Below are positions 33,546 through 46,294 of a DNA stretch of 64,000 bases, piece by piece. Position numbers and translations under genes: made by a program. Position 1 is the stretch's first letter. The number at the start of each line of letters is the position of its first letter. The notes below the pieces were generated by a model. It ran no database searches. It saw only the letters and a program-made list of their open reading frames with translations, and had not been told where the DNA came from. Origin of the DNA: Sipunculus nudus (taxonomy: Eukaryota > Annelida > Sipuncula > Golfingiida > Sipunculidae); assembly GCA_026874595.1 (NCBI GenBank), contig CM049319.1:62750917-62814916 (forward strand), in the 5' to 3' direction.

Positions 33546-36315
33546 AAAAAATTGTATTTTGATGTCACAGTGAGGGAAATGCTATCAGTTAGAATGAAGT
33601 CTCTTGCACGTTACCATACATCGAGTGGACTATTTACAGTCGCACACTTTGTTTCAGGTATAGGCGGTACAAGTAATATATACAGGAATATACATTAATT
33701 TCTTCCACAAAACCAGATTTATTCAAACTCATTATTTAATAATCTTGGAAATGGTGCCATATATATACCACCGATTTGAGCACTTCTTATAGATGTGGTG
33801 CAAGTGCATTTACCTAATTTATATGTGTCAATAATTTGATTGTGGATACAAGTTGGCCCTGTATCTAGTTTTATATGGGTTACAGGACACTTGAAGGAAA
33901 AGCAGCATAGTTTGTCTTTGTTACACAGATGCACTTGTGGGATTATTGAATGTTATCCTCAATTGTGTTCCATCTTTGCTAAAATCGTAACAAGAGACTG
34001 AATTTGTGTTTTATTTAATGGTACAGCTGGTTTTACCTTTAGGCGTGTTTCCATTTATCTCTATGTCCCACCTGATAAAAATCATGTTACATTTAACATT
34101 CTTGCATCCGCGTATCAGCTTTGTTCTATCTGTATCTATATACATTCACAATATGGGCTGTATTTAGAGAGATTGCATGTTCAGTCATTATCAGAAATGA
34201 TGCCATAAATACAGCAAAAAATGACATATCCAACAGGTCCCTCACTGGCTGGCCATATTCTGGTCATATCATGTACTTTGAAATATTTTTGTTACATGGT
34301 AAGCATGAATATTGGCTCTTTGGAAATTGTTGAACATATGGTACTTTGACTGATTTCATTGATTGTGCACACAGTATTTTACTGATATTTACCGTAAAAA
34401 ACCTTGCCACCTCATGCTAATTTTCAAACTTGCTGACTTGCATGCAGTTCTTTAGGAATTGTGAGATCACAAACTGAGGGGTAAAAATTTATTTTCACAT
34501 TAAAAAGAATGAAAATATGTCTCATGTCCATGAATCTGAGAGAATTTCAAAGCTAATGTGATACACTGTAATCAGCCATCCATGCTTTTATATTGAATGA
34601 AATTTATGTACATTTATAGGTCGTTATGATGTAAAGTACAAGACAGAAGTATATTTTTATAATACTGAGGCATAAAATGCACTGTACAGACCACCGAGCA
34701 CCCACCTACCCACCTGTGGGCTCCATGGAAAATGTGAAAAAATGTGCTGCCTTGCAAAATATTAAATTAATGATTTAATGGTGCAGGTTGCTCTTAAGTC
34801 TACCACCTATGTGCACATGTGTGCATGAAAAATCACTTGTATGATTTTGTAATTGTTTAAAACCACGTATATATGTAATTCATGTGTGTGCATATATTGC
34901 ATGAAAATTGCTACAGGAATGATTATCAGGCAAACAATCTGCATGAACCGAGGGATTCCGGGAAATATGATGTCAGTCCGGTGTCCTTTTTCAGGGAAGG
35001 CCTGCTAGATCCAATATATTCTTCTACACACTTTTGCAGGCTTAAAACTTTATTTATGTTGCATGGATTGTACAACTAAATTAGAAAATAATGCGAATCG
35101 CCGTCCGTGGCTTGGATGGTGGCTTTTGATAATGTCTTGGGATGAAGGAAAGCAGAGTACATGGAGAGAAAACCACCTACCTTGGACTGGGCAAAACAGG
35201 CCACTCTCATAGCCACACTCGAAACTTAACATGGTGACCAGTGGAGAGAGCCATGCTTCTTACCATTTGAATCTCTAGGTCCAAGTCCAGGAAGCTTTTT
35301 GCCCCGCTTCCACAGAATTGGGGGACGATGATTTAGGTTTTTCTGTCTGTCCGCCTGTCTATATATAATATATAGACATATATATATAATATGTATCTGT
35401 TAGTTTCAAGTTATTAAATAGTGTTATATTATATTGGATTTAAAGTTGCTGGGAAGAGAAGAATTTTATCTCTTAATTAATACATTATGACATGCTGACC
35501 TTTCTGTAACACGCAGTTTATGTATACTAAATGAAGGGGGTATAACACAGATTTATCATATATAGCCCTTTTAAGCTACATGCTTGAGAATATAGATTCG
35601 GCATGTGAAATGTGTATGAAAAATTATATTGACTGAATAAGTAAAGTAAGATTCCATTATATGCGCAGATCCAGCATGCGCATCTATAATAACAGTATGA
35701 AAATTTTATGACATTAGCTAAATATTTAACCAGATTTCATATTGATGGGAAGATTAAGGATACCCTTTTACAAAAATTAAATCACTGAATCCAAACTGTT
35801 TAGCCACCCTTCTGTTCAAACCACCCACGGTTCCATGGCATTTCAGTGAGACCAGGCTGATTTGAACTTGATAGTTACTTACTGCATGCATAGGGATTTG
35901 GTACTTAAATACATGAAGTTCATACAAACTGAGTAATAGTGGAGCTTATCTCAGGTTTACTGTGATCTCATCATAGATGCTGGTTTCAGAAACATTTACC
36001 TATTGATATTAAAGTATACAGCTGAAGTTTATGAAACTTGGGGTAATATTCTCATCATGTATTTGCAGAAGCGATTGTACTTGGGTATGGTTATATTTGT
36101 ATTGTAGGTTAATCACATTCTGCCATTGCCGATCATAGAGGTTTGAGCCTTTAAAATTAGAAGGAAAGGCTAAGATGAAACAATATAAGAACTATTCAGC
36201 ATACAAAACTCAACACAGTACTGTACATGCTTATCATTGGACTTAACCAGCAGTTACATTTTAACCCAACCAGGAGGGTTGGTGTAATAATACTGGATTG
36301 TAGAGCTGTAACCAG
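33546..36315. other. Intergenic, nothing recognised
   Basis: Contains a TATATA-rich patch at 35355-35395. The minus-strand ORF 33719-33934 is cysteine-rich but has no supporting context, so it is not called. Confidence 0.4.
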
Positions 36316-36766
36316 TCGGGACTATTCACAGAAAACAACGGAAAGCCACAGAAAATCATTCAAAAACCTTTGAGAATCAACTAAATTCTCTGACTCTTCT
36401 GCATATTATAGTTCTTTTAACTGTTAAATGGCAGAAAAAATTGTAGTGAATATAAAGGTTGAAATTCAAAGGTATAATTTTTATACTGACTGCATGGAAA
36501 CATGACAGTGACTTGAAGCGACTGAATGGCCTTGCACTGAGGGAAAGGTATTGCTACCTGTTCCTCAAATCGGTTACTAACCGAGGACAGCCAGCTTGAC
36601 AGAAGTGAAGAGAGAAATTAATATAACATAGAATACTATTTATTTATATTTACTTTTCTTATTATTTTAAGTTATTTATCAGGAATGACAGAGAAATAAG
36701 TTTATTTCCAGTGGTTCCTGGTTGATTTTCTGTGGTTTTTGGTGGTTTTCTGTGAATAGGTCCTGA
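36316..36766. repeat. Element with about 42-bp inverted ends
   Basis: GGGACTATTCACAGAAAAC...CCACAGAAAATCA at 36317-36358 is inverted at 36722-36764 (TGATTTTCTGTGGTTTTTGG...). About 450 bp, so probably a MITE. A 123-codon ORF over it on the minus strand is explained by the repeat. Confidence 0.6.
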
Positions 36767-38732
36767 TAATATTTCTGTAAAATCTGTAAATTATGTGATA
36801 GTTTAGAAAACAAAAGGTTAATATTCATGATATTTGCATAATTGTCAATCATATGATTATTTGAGTACTGTCTCATTGTTACAGTTGGAAGTAACTGATG
36901 TGGTACTGATGTTAGGTTGTTCTCTCTGTCTCCACCAGGGGTCACTACCATTTTGCTTTGTTGACACCTATGTTGAAGAGCCTTACCCTGAACACAAAGC
37001 AAAGTTTTCCTAAAAACTGTTGTGTATAAGGAAGATGGGATCTTTTCCAAGATTTATTCATAGTTATTTGAAGTTATTCTGATCAATCAATGTTTTCATC
37101 ATGAATGACAAGAACTAATTTTGGGATTTTGGGTGTGGTCCTAAAAATGTTATTCTGCATTAAATTTTACCATACAGATAGTTTGATACAACTAGTAAGC
37201 TAAATAAGGGCATTGTATGTGTTGTATTGCACACTGCCATATGTTATAATTTCCTGTGAATGCATACGATTGTCACAGCACACAATGGAAAAACTGTAGA
37301 CAAAAATTAACTTTATGAGGCTTAAGAGAGCTGATCATTGTGTGAAACTGAAGCAGAGGGACCTCTGGTAGAGATGGGTGGTTATTCTGTATGAATAACT
37401 TTAATGTTCAGGTAGGCAGATAGATGGCACAGCATGCATCACCATGACCCTTCTTAGTCAGATACAGTTGGCACACTTGAGCTGTTCAACAGTCTACATC
37501 TAATTATTCCATCATTGAATTAATTAGTCTTTGTGATGTAATATTCTGTTTACAAAAAGAGCAGTGAATAGGAATTGTCATCACTCATCAACCATTTTTG
37601 AACTTCACATACATAAAAAAATTAACTGTAGTTACTGCTGATTTATTCTTGCATGTCTGTTCTGTTGTGTGTATATTGTTAACAACATGATTTAAACTGA
37701 ATCCATGTTATTGTTAATTGTTCAGAAAATTTGGTTGAATATAACTGGAGTTGTTTATATTGTAGAGGTACTTCATGTCGTATGTATTAGTTAATGATGT
37801 AATCAAGGTACTTTATTTCTGCATGTTATTGTAGCATAATTTTATTCATGGGTGTAATTTAAATAAAGTAGATCCTAATTTATCTAAAAATCAAATATCA
37901 AACTGTTATTTATCCAGCATTAAAACTAGGACATTGTTTGTTAGCTTGCAGTGTCAACTAATGTTCATCTATCGGACATATAAAGGATGGGATGTCTTTT
38001 GGTTTTCGGATAATATAGGGTTACTGTATCAACTTCGCTACCCCCTGTCCACCTGTCCTTTGCCAGCTGGGGTAAATTGGATGCTTTTATTTAAACACAT
38101 AAAAATCATAATAGAAAAACTTCATTGTGTCTATGAGGAGATATTTATACCAGTCAGGAAATAGGATACACTCTTTAAGCAGAGGACCTACAACATTCCT
38201 TTGACTTATCTATTCCATTCAACTACTGCCTGCACAGAGAGCATTAGCCTAACACTGCCACCAGGTGGTTTGTTGGGACAAGATCCTGTGACCGCTGATA
38301 ATGACCAATTAAAGCGTGGCATTCCTGGGTGTTCACAAAATTTGAATTCTCCAAACAAAGCAGGTAATACAATAATTCCCTTTTTTTTTTGTTGGCAGTC
38401 AAAGGCAACTGCATCCCATGCAGGCAGTGGTTTAATTAAATGGATTAGCAGAAGGAATGTTATGAGAACACATCAGAGAGGGTTTTAAAAGTGAAACCAG
38501 ATACATCCCAGTGACTCCAAACAAGAAGCTCACAGTTAATGATAAGAACAGTTTTCCCCTTTTGTCATTTGAAGTATAACAAAATCTTCCTGTCAATAGA
38601 ACATACCTGAACACTTGGTGTCTGTCCCTGCCTACAGATGTCACTGTTGCAGTGAAAAAGGTCTATTGGTCATAAAATATAAGAGTTTATGATCAGATCT
38701 GTTATCCATTTTTATATAAGGCAGGCTCTGTA
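36767..38732. other. Intergenic, nothing recognised
   Basis: AT-rich; no coding or repeat signal I can support. Confidence 0.4.
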
Positions 38733-38835
38733 CAGTAAAACCTTAAAATTACTACCAGTGATTTGACTGTGAACTAGAGGTAGTTATTTTGAGGTGGTCA
38801 CCCAGCAGAGGTAGTCATGGGCAAAGGTTTTACTG
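38733..38835. mobile_element. 103-bp MITE, pogo/Tigger-like ends
   Basis: CAGTAAAACCTTAAAATTAC ... GGTAGTCATGGGCAAAGGTT TTACTG: the ends are inverted copies and the interior repeats GAGGTAGT. Short CAGTAAAACC ends are typical of pogo-type derivatives. Confidence 0.6.
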
Positions 38836-39639
38836 TGGATAAGCCATTCTGGGAACAGAATAGCACCAACAGCAGGTTGACGCAGGTAGCTGAAATATGA
38901 ATTAAATCATCAGGGTTGATTTGATGGCCATGCCAGATTGAAAAATTTGTCGCTTGTCAAAGATATTTATTATTAGAGGATATTATTATGAAGACATAAA
39001 TGAAAATCATTGTCAGGCACGCAGAAGGGAAATATTATTTTACTTGCAACCTGAAATATTTACCCTTTACTGATTTCTTAAAAACCATGACAACAATGTT
39101 CATAATATTCTCCTTAATTTGTTATTTATTTACTAATATTTTGGTGGTTATATGATTGTTTCCTTTTGTTGTGCTGATAACAGTAATATATTATTTTTCT
39201 TTTAATTAGGGATTTTTGTTTGCATTATATAGAATTAATGTTAGAACCAGGATTTGAGATACAGATGATGTTATTTATCATAATTTCATGCTTTAACAGA
39301 TAGATTGGTACCTTGCTCACTTATGGCCACATTGCTTTCTAAATGCCAGTTTGTAAATGCAAATGATTTACATGGAAAGAAAATGAGGGGGCATTCATGC
39401 ACAGCTGATATCTCAAGTGGTGAGTATGGAACAAGTCTATTCCATGCACTTGCACAAAAGTGGTTAGGAAATAGGCAGTATGATTCTGTATTTGTAGATG
39501 ATTGATCGGCAGAGCCATAGTTAAGCAAGATACTTTTAAGGGTTTTATTAGTGTTTTTTGCCATACATCCATCTGTGTATTAGAGGATCAGCAGAAACTA
39601 ACTTTATGTAACATCAGGACTAATCACTGGGATTTCCAG

Positions 39640-39972
39640 ACTGTGGTTGGCTTCATGATTTCTGATTTTCAGTGTTTTGCGAGGGTTTCCTTTTCATGTT
39701 CTCACCATATTAAAACCTACACATCGTACCATATTATCCTATAAATTAATGATATCAAATACTATACACACAAAATTTACTTCTTGGATTGGTCTTAAGG
39801 GAACATCAAACGAGTTGCAATTATTTTTCATAAATAATATAAGATAATTAGAAAAGTCTGACATATTTTATAATAGCAGTCTTTGAAAAAAAAATCTGTT
39901 ATTAGTTTTTATTTTCGCAATAATTCTTATTTTGCTAAGTCCATGAAATTGAAACTGTTACAAACCACAGTA
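39640..39972. mobile_element. Decayed copy of the 5141-5575 MITE
   Basis: Begins ACTGTGGTTGGCTTCATGAT and ends CAAACCACAGTA, with TTTTGCGAGGG inside. CpG-containing words of the better copy (CGCGAA) are mostly lost. Confidence 0.65.
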
Positions 39973-41770
39973 CATAGGATACTACACACTGCAAACAACA
40001 GTAGCAGTACAAACGGTCACATGATGTATTCTGGCTTATAAAATAAAGTCACATGACAAAGTGTCACAGAAAAATGTGTCACAACTGAATAAAATAGGGA
40101 ATATTTCACATTTTTAAAATATTGATACTGGATCAAAACACAGTTTTACATTTAAAAATTGAATCTGCTATAATCAATTAAATGGTTGGGTAAATATTTT
40201 TGTTTTAGATTGGTTTTAACTAGTAGCAAAATAAATATTTCATTCATAATAATAAAAGTACTGAAAAGAAGTATCTAACATAGTTTTCAATGATATAGTG
40301 ATGTTTCATTGAAATTTATAAAAATGGCTGAAGTGCAATTAAAAATTATATAATGAAATCCATACAAGCCACATTGACAAAGTGATATTTTATCAGTTTT
40401 TCTTTTGTGAATCTACTATTCTTGCCTGGATTCACTAAAAATGAAGTATATGCTTATCTTGATGCACATTTAGTATTTCAAGCCTGTCCTATATATTCCT
40501 GTATTTAAGTCAGTAGAGACTTGTGCAATTCAAAGAAATTAATATTTTGTACTGTATGATATGACATTTCATAAGTCCATAAAACACAAAAGTTGCATCA
40601 CATTTCCAAAACTACTTTTAGTACTTCTTCCTAGAGGGAATGATATACGCTGAAAAGATGCTTTATTTAACTTACTTTGGACGTGTATCCTTAAATATTA
40701 GCTTTATATATGGAATAGTATAAAAGGCTTGCTTTCTGAATAAATCTTAAGAATTTTGTGGAATATTTAAGGCAATTAGAACATGATGAAAACTGGAAAT
40801 CTTCATTCAAAGAATGGAAACCTTCTGCCATATAGCATGCTCTCCAACCTGTGTTGCATTCACATATTCTGACCATCCCAGGTTGATGTGTGCATTAGTG
40901 ACTGTACGAATATTCTTTGAAGATATTTTTTTAAAATTCAGATCATGTTCTTGATCCTCACCAAAATCTAAACGATTCTTCATTGGCCTTTTCCAGAAAT
41001 GCCCTTTTCATGATTGTGTGTGTTTTAATGTGAATAAACACATGCACAAACACACACAATCAGGGATAAACACCTACCATCCTGGCGGAGGCAATTAACC
41101 GTTACCATCATAATCATAGGTCAGTATACTAGTCATCAGCACACTGAAGGCATCTGAAATAATTACAACCTATGTAACCATTATAGTCTCTGATATCATG
41201 TAAAATGTAAAAATAAATTCATGGGACAGAATAATGCTTATATCATAAATATTTTGTTTGAATATCAGATAAATCAAATATGAAAAATAGGAAATGTAGG
41301 TTTCAAATATATATTTTATAATTAGCAAACAAAAATTAATAGTTTATACATTGAGAAATAACAAATAATTAGGTATTTATTAATACTGTTAAATTTGAAT
41401 AGCAATTAGTTTCATAGAAGATTTATAATATAAATCTAGAAGATTAATAATCATACATAAATGTTTTATTATCACATGTATCAGAATTCATGTTAGTAAA
41501 TTAACATAAATTCACCTTAGAAATAATATTTTTGTAAAAGATCCAACCGCTTTTTTTTTTCTCATTGATTTTGCTTATTGCGGATCAAATACCAGATAAT
41601 ACAATTGCAATGCACCTTTGCATCTATTTCAGTCCCAGAATTCTTAGGGAGATATTTATTTATACGAGTTGCGGGCCTTTGCTGGATTTTTGTATACCCC
41701 CTTACTAGCTCATCATTCACATTATGATAATGATATATTTAAAACAAGGGTGGCTGTGATATTTGCATGC
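39973..41770. other. Intergenic, nothing recognised
   Basis: Very AT-rich. The GTGTGTGTTTTAATGTGAAT and CACAAACACACACAATC words near 41018-41060 form a small imperfect inverted repeat. Confidence 0.4.
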
Positions 41771-41842
41771 TCATGAATATTCATGTCCTGTGCTTCATGA
41801 ATATTCATGTCCTATGCTTCATGAATATTCATGTCCTGTGCT
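41771..41842 (+). repeat. Three 24-bp copies carrying ATGAATATTCAT
   Basis: Unit TCATGAATATTCATGTCC(T/T/T)(G/A/G)TGCT at 41771, 41795 and 41819. Each holds the perfect 12-bp palindrome ATGAATATTCAT, a POU-dimer-like sequence. An octamer-like ATTTGCAT lies at about 41761. Confidence 0.85.
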
Positions 41843-42114
41843 TGACTGAAGATGTCCGCTCAAACTGTTTGATAAACTTGTACAAGCCTTGTTTTGTATT
41901 GTAATACTGTTAAATAACAAGAGTTGCTTTCAGATCTATATTCTTTTTCAATCAGCCTATTGTTTGTTTGAATAGTGTTTCAGAAAATGCTTTGTTGCCA
42001 TGAATTTGTTAAAATTGCGACTGTAAATTGTGCATGACTGTTTGTAGGTCAGTTACTTCTATTTTATGATCAGTGCCTAGTGAATGGTAATTTGTGAATT
42101 TATTTCTTTACACA

Positions 42115-42450
42115 CTGGCCAATAAACACTGTTTGATATCATCAGGTTGTCTTTGTTCTCTTTACACAGGTTTCTTGCTTTTGTGTATGTGTGTGCATGT
42201 GTTACGATGTTGGTACATGTGTATGTGTATAAATGTGCATGACTGGCCAATAAACACTGTTTGCAACAAACACAGGTTTCTTGCTATTGTATATGTGTTT
42301 GTGTAAGGGTGTAGTTACATGTTTTTATGTGAATGTACATACAAGTATGTATATGTACACATTTTTAAATGTGTGTAAGTATATATTAGTATATATATAT
42401 ATATGAATGTATACATATATATATATCTGTGTGTGTGTATATAAATATTT
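42115..42450 (+). repeat. 128-bp tandem duplication and TG/TA microsatellite
   Basis: TGGCCAATAAACACTGTTTG ... CACAGGTTTCTTGCT occurs at 42116 and 42244. It is followed by TGTATATGTACA-type and (TA)n/(GT)n tracts to about 42450. Confidence 0.75.
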
Positions 42451-42784
42451 GAAGAAAATGATTAATAACCATACAGTGAAAATCTTATGTCATAACATTC
42501 TAATATATTGATAAAAATGTACACAAGCCCTTAACATTTTGACGAAGATCCCCCACCCCTTGGGACACTCAAAAATCCAATGCAACACCCCAATTTTTTT
42601 GGCCCCAAGTTTCTTGGACTCTCCTAATTCTCTTCATATTAAGCCCTGATCCTGGTAATATTTTATCTCTGGTGACCCAGACTGAAGGAGGGTAAATTTG
42701 TTAAATAAATGCTTTCTTATGCTGAAAGGAGTACAGAAGTCTGAAACGGGGATCTGTGGCAGTGTAAGGCAAGAATAGTTTCCT

Positions 42785-43085
42785 TGCAGTAACTTTCCTA
42801 AATATTATGATTTCATTCAAATTTGGGTCATTGATTGCTCTCATGCATACCTTGGTTGGGATTGGTTTTGGAGTGTCTGTCTGAACATTTATTTTCACCA
42901 GCTCCCAAAACAAACGATTCCCTTTTTGTTCCCAATTCACAACAAAATTATGACATGTGGAGACATCTTCTGGGGAAATTAATAACTAAATCTTTGATAG
43001 AGAAGGCAAGCATGAAGATCAAAGGAAGCTTAAATAACAAGAGGCAGAAGCAAAGGACATCAATTCCACGAATTTGCTTGTTTAT
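42785..43085 (+). repeat. Dispersed repeat, family E copy 2
   Basis: Relative of 14334-14735, shorter and with small deletions. It runs directly into family A copy 3. Confidence 0.65.
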
Positions 43086-44532
43086 TGTAACGAAGTTTTG
43101 CGGATACTATGTTTTTGACCGGGTTCCGCCGCCGCCGCCGCGTTCGTTTCCGGAGAACTCCTCTGAGACTACTGGACAGATTTTCCGAAACTTACACAAA
43201 TTATCGGGTCACATGTGAACTGGTGCCTAACCAAGTGACCTTGACCTCTGACCTTTCGTCTCTGCCCAGCGTCCGTTTGTGCGTCTGTTTCCACACATAA
43301 ACCCATATATCTCGGGAACCGTTTGACCGATCCGAAAAAATTTTTTACACAAATGTAGCCCTGGGATAGTATTATAACATACACAACAAGAGGTCGGGCC
43401 ACCTGCAACCATGTTTGCACAGTGTCCATCTGTTCATCTGCCTGGGGTTAAAATCACTCATATCTCTGCAGTGGTTTGACTAATTCACCTAAAATTTGGC
43501 ATGCGTATACATCCTAGATAGCTTTCTCGATTTTTTGACAGGTGGCGCCACCTACATTCACGTTAACGCTCCACACATAAACCCATATATCTCAGGAACC
43601 GTTTGACCGATCCGGAAAAAAATTTTTACACAAATGTAGCCCTGGGGTAGCTTTATAACATACACAACAAAAGGTGGCGCCACCTGCAACCATGTTTGCA
43701 CAGTGTCCATTTGTTCATCTGCCTCGGGTTAGAATCACTCATATCTTTGCAGTGGTTTGACTATTCACCTAAAATTTGGCATGCATGTACATCCCAGATA
43801 GCTTTCTTGATTTTATGACAGGTGGCGCCACCTACATTCACGTTAACGCTGCAGACATCCAAGCTCATATCTCGGGAACCATTTGACCAATCAGGAAAAA
43901 TAATTTACACAAATGTAGCCCTTGGATAGCTTTATAACATACACAAAAATGGTGGCGCCACCTGCAGCCATTTTTGCACAGCGTCCATCTGTTTGTCTGC
44001 CTTTGGTTAAAATCACTCATATCTCTGCAGTGGTTTGACCAAATTACCTGAAATTCAGCATGCTTATACATCCCGCATAGCTTTCTTGATTCTATGACAG
44101 GTGGCGCCACCTACATTCACGTTCATGCTGTAGACATCCATGCTTATAACTCCAGACTCATTCAACCAATCAGGAAAATTTTTTTACACAAATGTTGCCC
44201 TTGGATAGCTTTATAACATACACAAAAATGGTGGCGCCACCTGCAGCCATTTATGCACAGCGTCCATCTGTTTGTCTGTTGTGGGATAAAATCACTCTGC
44301 AGTGGTTTGACTTTTCCACATGAAATTTTGCTGGTGTATATATCTTGGATAGTTTCTCGTTCAAATAACAGGTGGCACCACCTACAATCATGTTTATGTG
44401 GCAGAGATCCATTCTTTTATTTAACACATGTAACTCTATATCCCCTTGCCACTCAATCCATGCCTTACTTCACCCGTCCTTCTCTGATTTTGGCGGATAC
44501 ACGTAGTCGCTTGTCGACTACCCGTATTCTAG
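43086..44532 (+). mobile_element. Helentron-like element, family A copy 3
   Basis: 5' end damaged (GTAACGAAGTTTTGCGGATAC instead of TATCCGCC...), 3' end intact: GGCGGATA at 44491-44498, hairpin GTAGTCG-CTTGT-CGACTAC (44503-44521), CTAG at 44529-44532 then T. Core units at 43311, 43591, 43871 and about 44150 are again 280 bp apart. A DR1 motif lies at about 43244-43258. The second unit repeats CCACACATAAACCC from the unique 5' part, a sign of unequal exchange. Confidence 0.8.
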
Positions 44533-44908
44533 TTTTTACAATGGATTTGTTTCAACCATGTTCTGAGATGAGCCAACAGAGTGTCACTATCCATGGGTCA
44601 CTTGTTTAATGTTCTCTTATGTATTGCCACCATTGTAACGAGTACTTGGGCCCAAGTCTGGTGTTAGATACAGAGTATTTGAGTCCAAATTTTGCAACTC
44701 ATTCTAAGTTCTCTATCTTGTAATATATCAAAATTGTATCATGCACCAGTAACTGCCACATAACTATTTTTACATACCGGTACTTTCCTCAATTAAATTT
44801 TCTTTTACATCCTGGTTTGTACTCTTCCTCATGCACTCAAGGCACACACTTTCACATGCACATAATTTATGACACACAAAAAACAATTCATATATGACTG
44901 GTATATGT

Positions 44909-44914
44909 TTTATT
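44909..44914 (-). terminator. Poly(A) signal AATAAA for the 45034-45405 gene
   Basis: AATAAA on the minus strand, 120 bp past the TAG of the secreted-protein ORF and in a plausible position for its mRNA end. Confidence 0.5.
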
Positions 44915-44922
44915 GTTACAAG

Positions 44923-45024
44923 GTTTATGACTCGGTGCCTGGACATCTCCGCTTAGCAGATCACTCAAGCCGCCTGAGCGAGACAAGTGACAACACAAAC
45001 CAGCCACAGATAAGCAAATGGTGA
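44923..45024 (+). CDS. Candidate orphan terminal exon (competing interpretation)
   Basis: After a plausible acceptor (TTTTATTGTTACAAG) a 33-codon open frame runs to TGA 45022-45024 and reads VYDSVPGHLRL...SETSDNTNQPQ. It is GC-richer than its surroundings and the peptide is polar, like a C-terminal tail. No donor exon is identified: PTDSS2 exon H (phase 2) would not keep the frame. The same bases are equally well the 3' UTR of the minus-strand gene 10 bp away, which I favour. Confidence 0.25.
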   Translation, partial: VYDSVPGHLRLADHSSRLSETSDNTNQPQISKW

Positions 45025-45033
45025 TTAACCTAA

Positions 45034-45405
45034 CTAATGGCCACAAGGTTTCACACAAAAGTGTGCCAGCAACTCATGGTCATTCATAAACTTATCAACA
45101 CAATAAGAAGAGTGCAAAGGGATCATAATATTCAACATATCTGGCTTGCAATCCCATATTGCATGAAAACATTTTATATGACTGTTCCAATACTTGCCTA
45201 AGGTGACTTTAACAAAGAGTTTGATAAAGTAAGGGTTCTTAACATTTTGGTAAGTGAACCCAGTTGACTCCTGATGCTGTATTTGCATTTTTGGTCCAAT
45301 GTGTAGTGTCTTTGTACGGTCTTTTTGAGCACACATACCAGTAATGGCCAGTGATGATCCCAGAAAAAATAAATATACAGCAATGTAAAATCTTAAACCA
45401 AGCAT
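45034..45405 (-). CDS. Predicted small secreted six-cysteine protein, unknown
   Basis: 123 codons, ATG at 45405, TAG at 45036-45034, no intron needed. Residues 1-20 form a classic signal peptide (LRFYIAVYLFFLGSSLA), with probable cleavage near Ala20. The mature part of about 100 residues has exactly six Cys (25, 79, 86, 102, 117, 121), the last five clustered, and is basic in the middle (KNPYFIKLFVKVTLGKYW). I do not recognise the family. A TATATAAA box lies 35 nt upstream of the ATG and AATAAA 120 nt past the stop. Together these suggest a short intronless gene, possibly a secreted peptide or matrix/immune-type protein; the function is unknown. It could instead be the last exon of a longer gene if the ATG is not the true start. 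Confidence 0.55.
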   Translation of the reverse strand: MLGLRFYIAVYLFFLGSSLAITGMCAQKDRTKTLHIGPKMQIQHQESTGFTYQNVKNPYFIKLFVKVTLGKYWNSHIKCFHAIWDCKPDMLNIMIPLHSSYCVDKFMNDHELLAHFCVKPCGH

Positions 45406-45432
45406 TAATCACACAGTCAATAAATAGCACGC

Positions 45433-45440
45433 TTTATATA
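45433..45440 (-). promoter_or_regulatory. TATA box (TATATAAA)
   Basis: On the minus strand, 35 nt upstream of the ATG at 45405. The transcript would start only a few bases before the ATG, unusually short for a leader; a TATA-containing 5' UTR cannot be excluded. A GCACCAGGTGC palindrome (E-box-like) lies about 75 bp further upstream. Confidence 0.4.
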
Positions 45441-46294
45441 CAAACACTACTGTTCAACACAAAAGCTTCTCTACTCTGACGAATGTGATAGATGTACAAC
45501 GGTCTTCCTGCACCAGGTGCTGTGACTTTCAATCACGATTATTTACAACATTTATATACAAATTATCAGATGCTCAGCCTACATGTATCATACACACAAC
45601 GATTGCATTGTTGGCAATAGCAGTAGATTACATTCTTATTTGAATGATGCAGTTATAAAAAACATTACAAGCTCTAATGTACAACATTCATTGAATTTAG
45701 TTTTCCAATGTGCAATCTTTACAGCAAAAATTATCCTTGATATAAAATATAAACTGATGCATCTGAGAACCAAAATGGCATGCGTTTATGATGTATAGCT
45801 GTTAGCTGCCACTGAAGGTGAAGGGTTGTCTGACACGACTGTCGATGTGGCAACATGGATTTCACTTAGATAAATCCTTCCCGGCTTATTCCATTATCAG
45901 ACCTTTTCAACAGATCTTTTTCCATGAAAACTATCTAACATGCAGAACACAGTATACATCCTCAATGGAGAAAATTAATTTTCTTCATAGAGATTCTAAC
46001 AGGAGATTCTTCCATTCTTCAAAAATATTGTCCAAAAAGAGATTCAAATGAACTGGAAAGTTCAGGCCATTTCTTGAAAGGAAGAACTATTTTTTTAAAT
46101 ATATTTTAAATGGTTCTTGTAAGTAATTTGGTAATGCCTACAGTACAGGTATAATTTTGTCTGGGAATATTCTTCTCCAATAGAATGTTCCAATCTGCAG
46201 AAGAATTTTATTCTTCATGAGAAAATATTCTACACTATGTACTCACTCCTATAAAAAGATTCTTCTACATAAGAAAACACAATGCTATCGCAAA
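45441..46294. other. Intergenic, AT-rich
   Basis: Recurring AGAAGAATTTTATTCTTC / GATTCTTC words from 46000 on suggest a degenerate repeat leading into the next block; no gene. Confidence 0.4.

Noticed and set aside
33719-33934. Cys-rich 71-codon minus ORF
   Set aside because: Attractive cysteine pattern but local composition is ordinary AT-rich, with no signal peptide, poly(A) or TATA support.
36679-37050. 123-codon minus ORF
   Set aside because: Partly covers the inverted arm of a MITE-like element; composition is not protein-like and it has no context.
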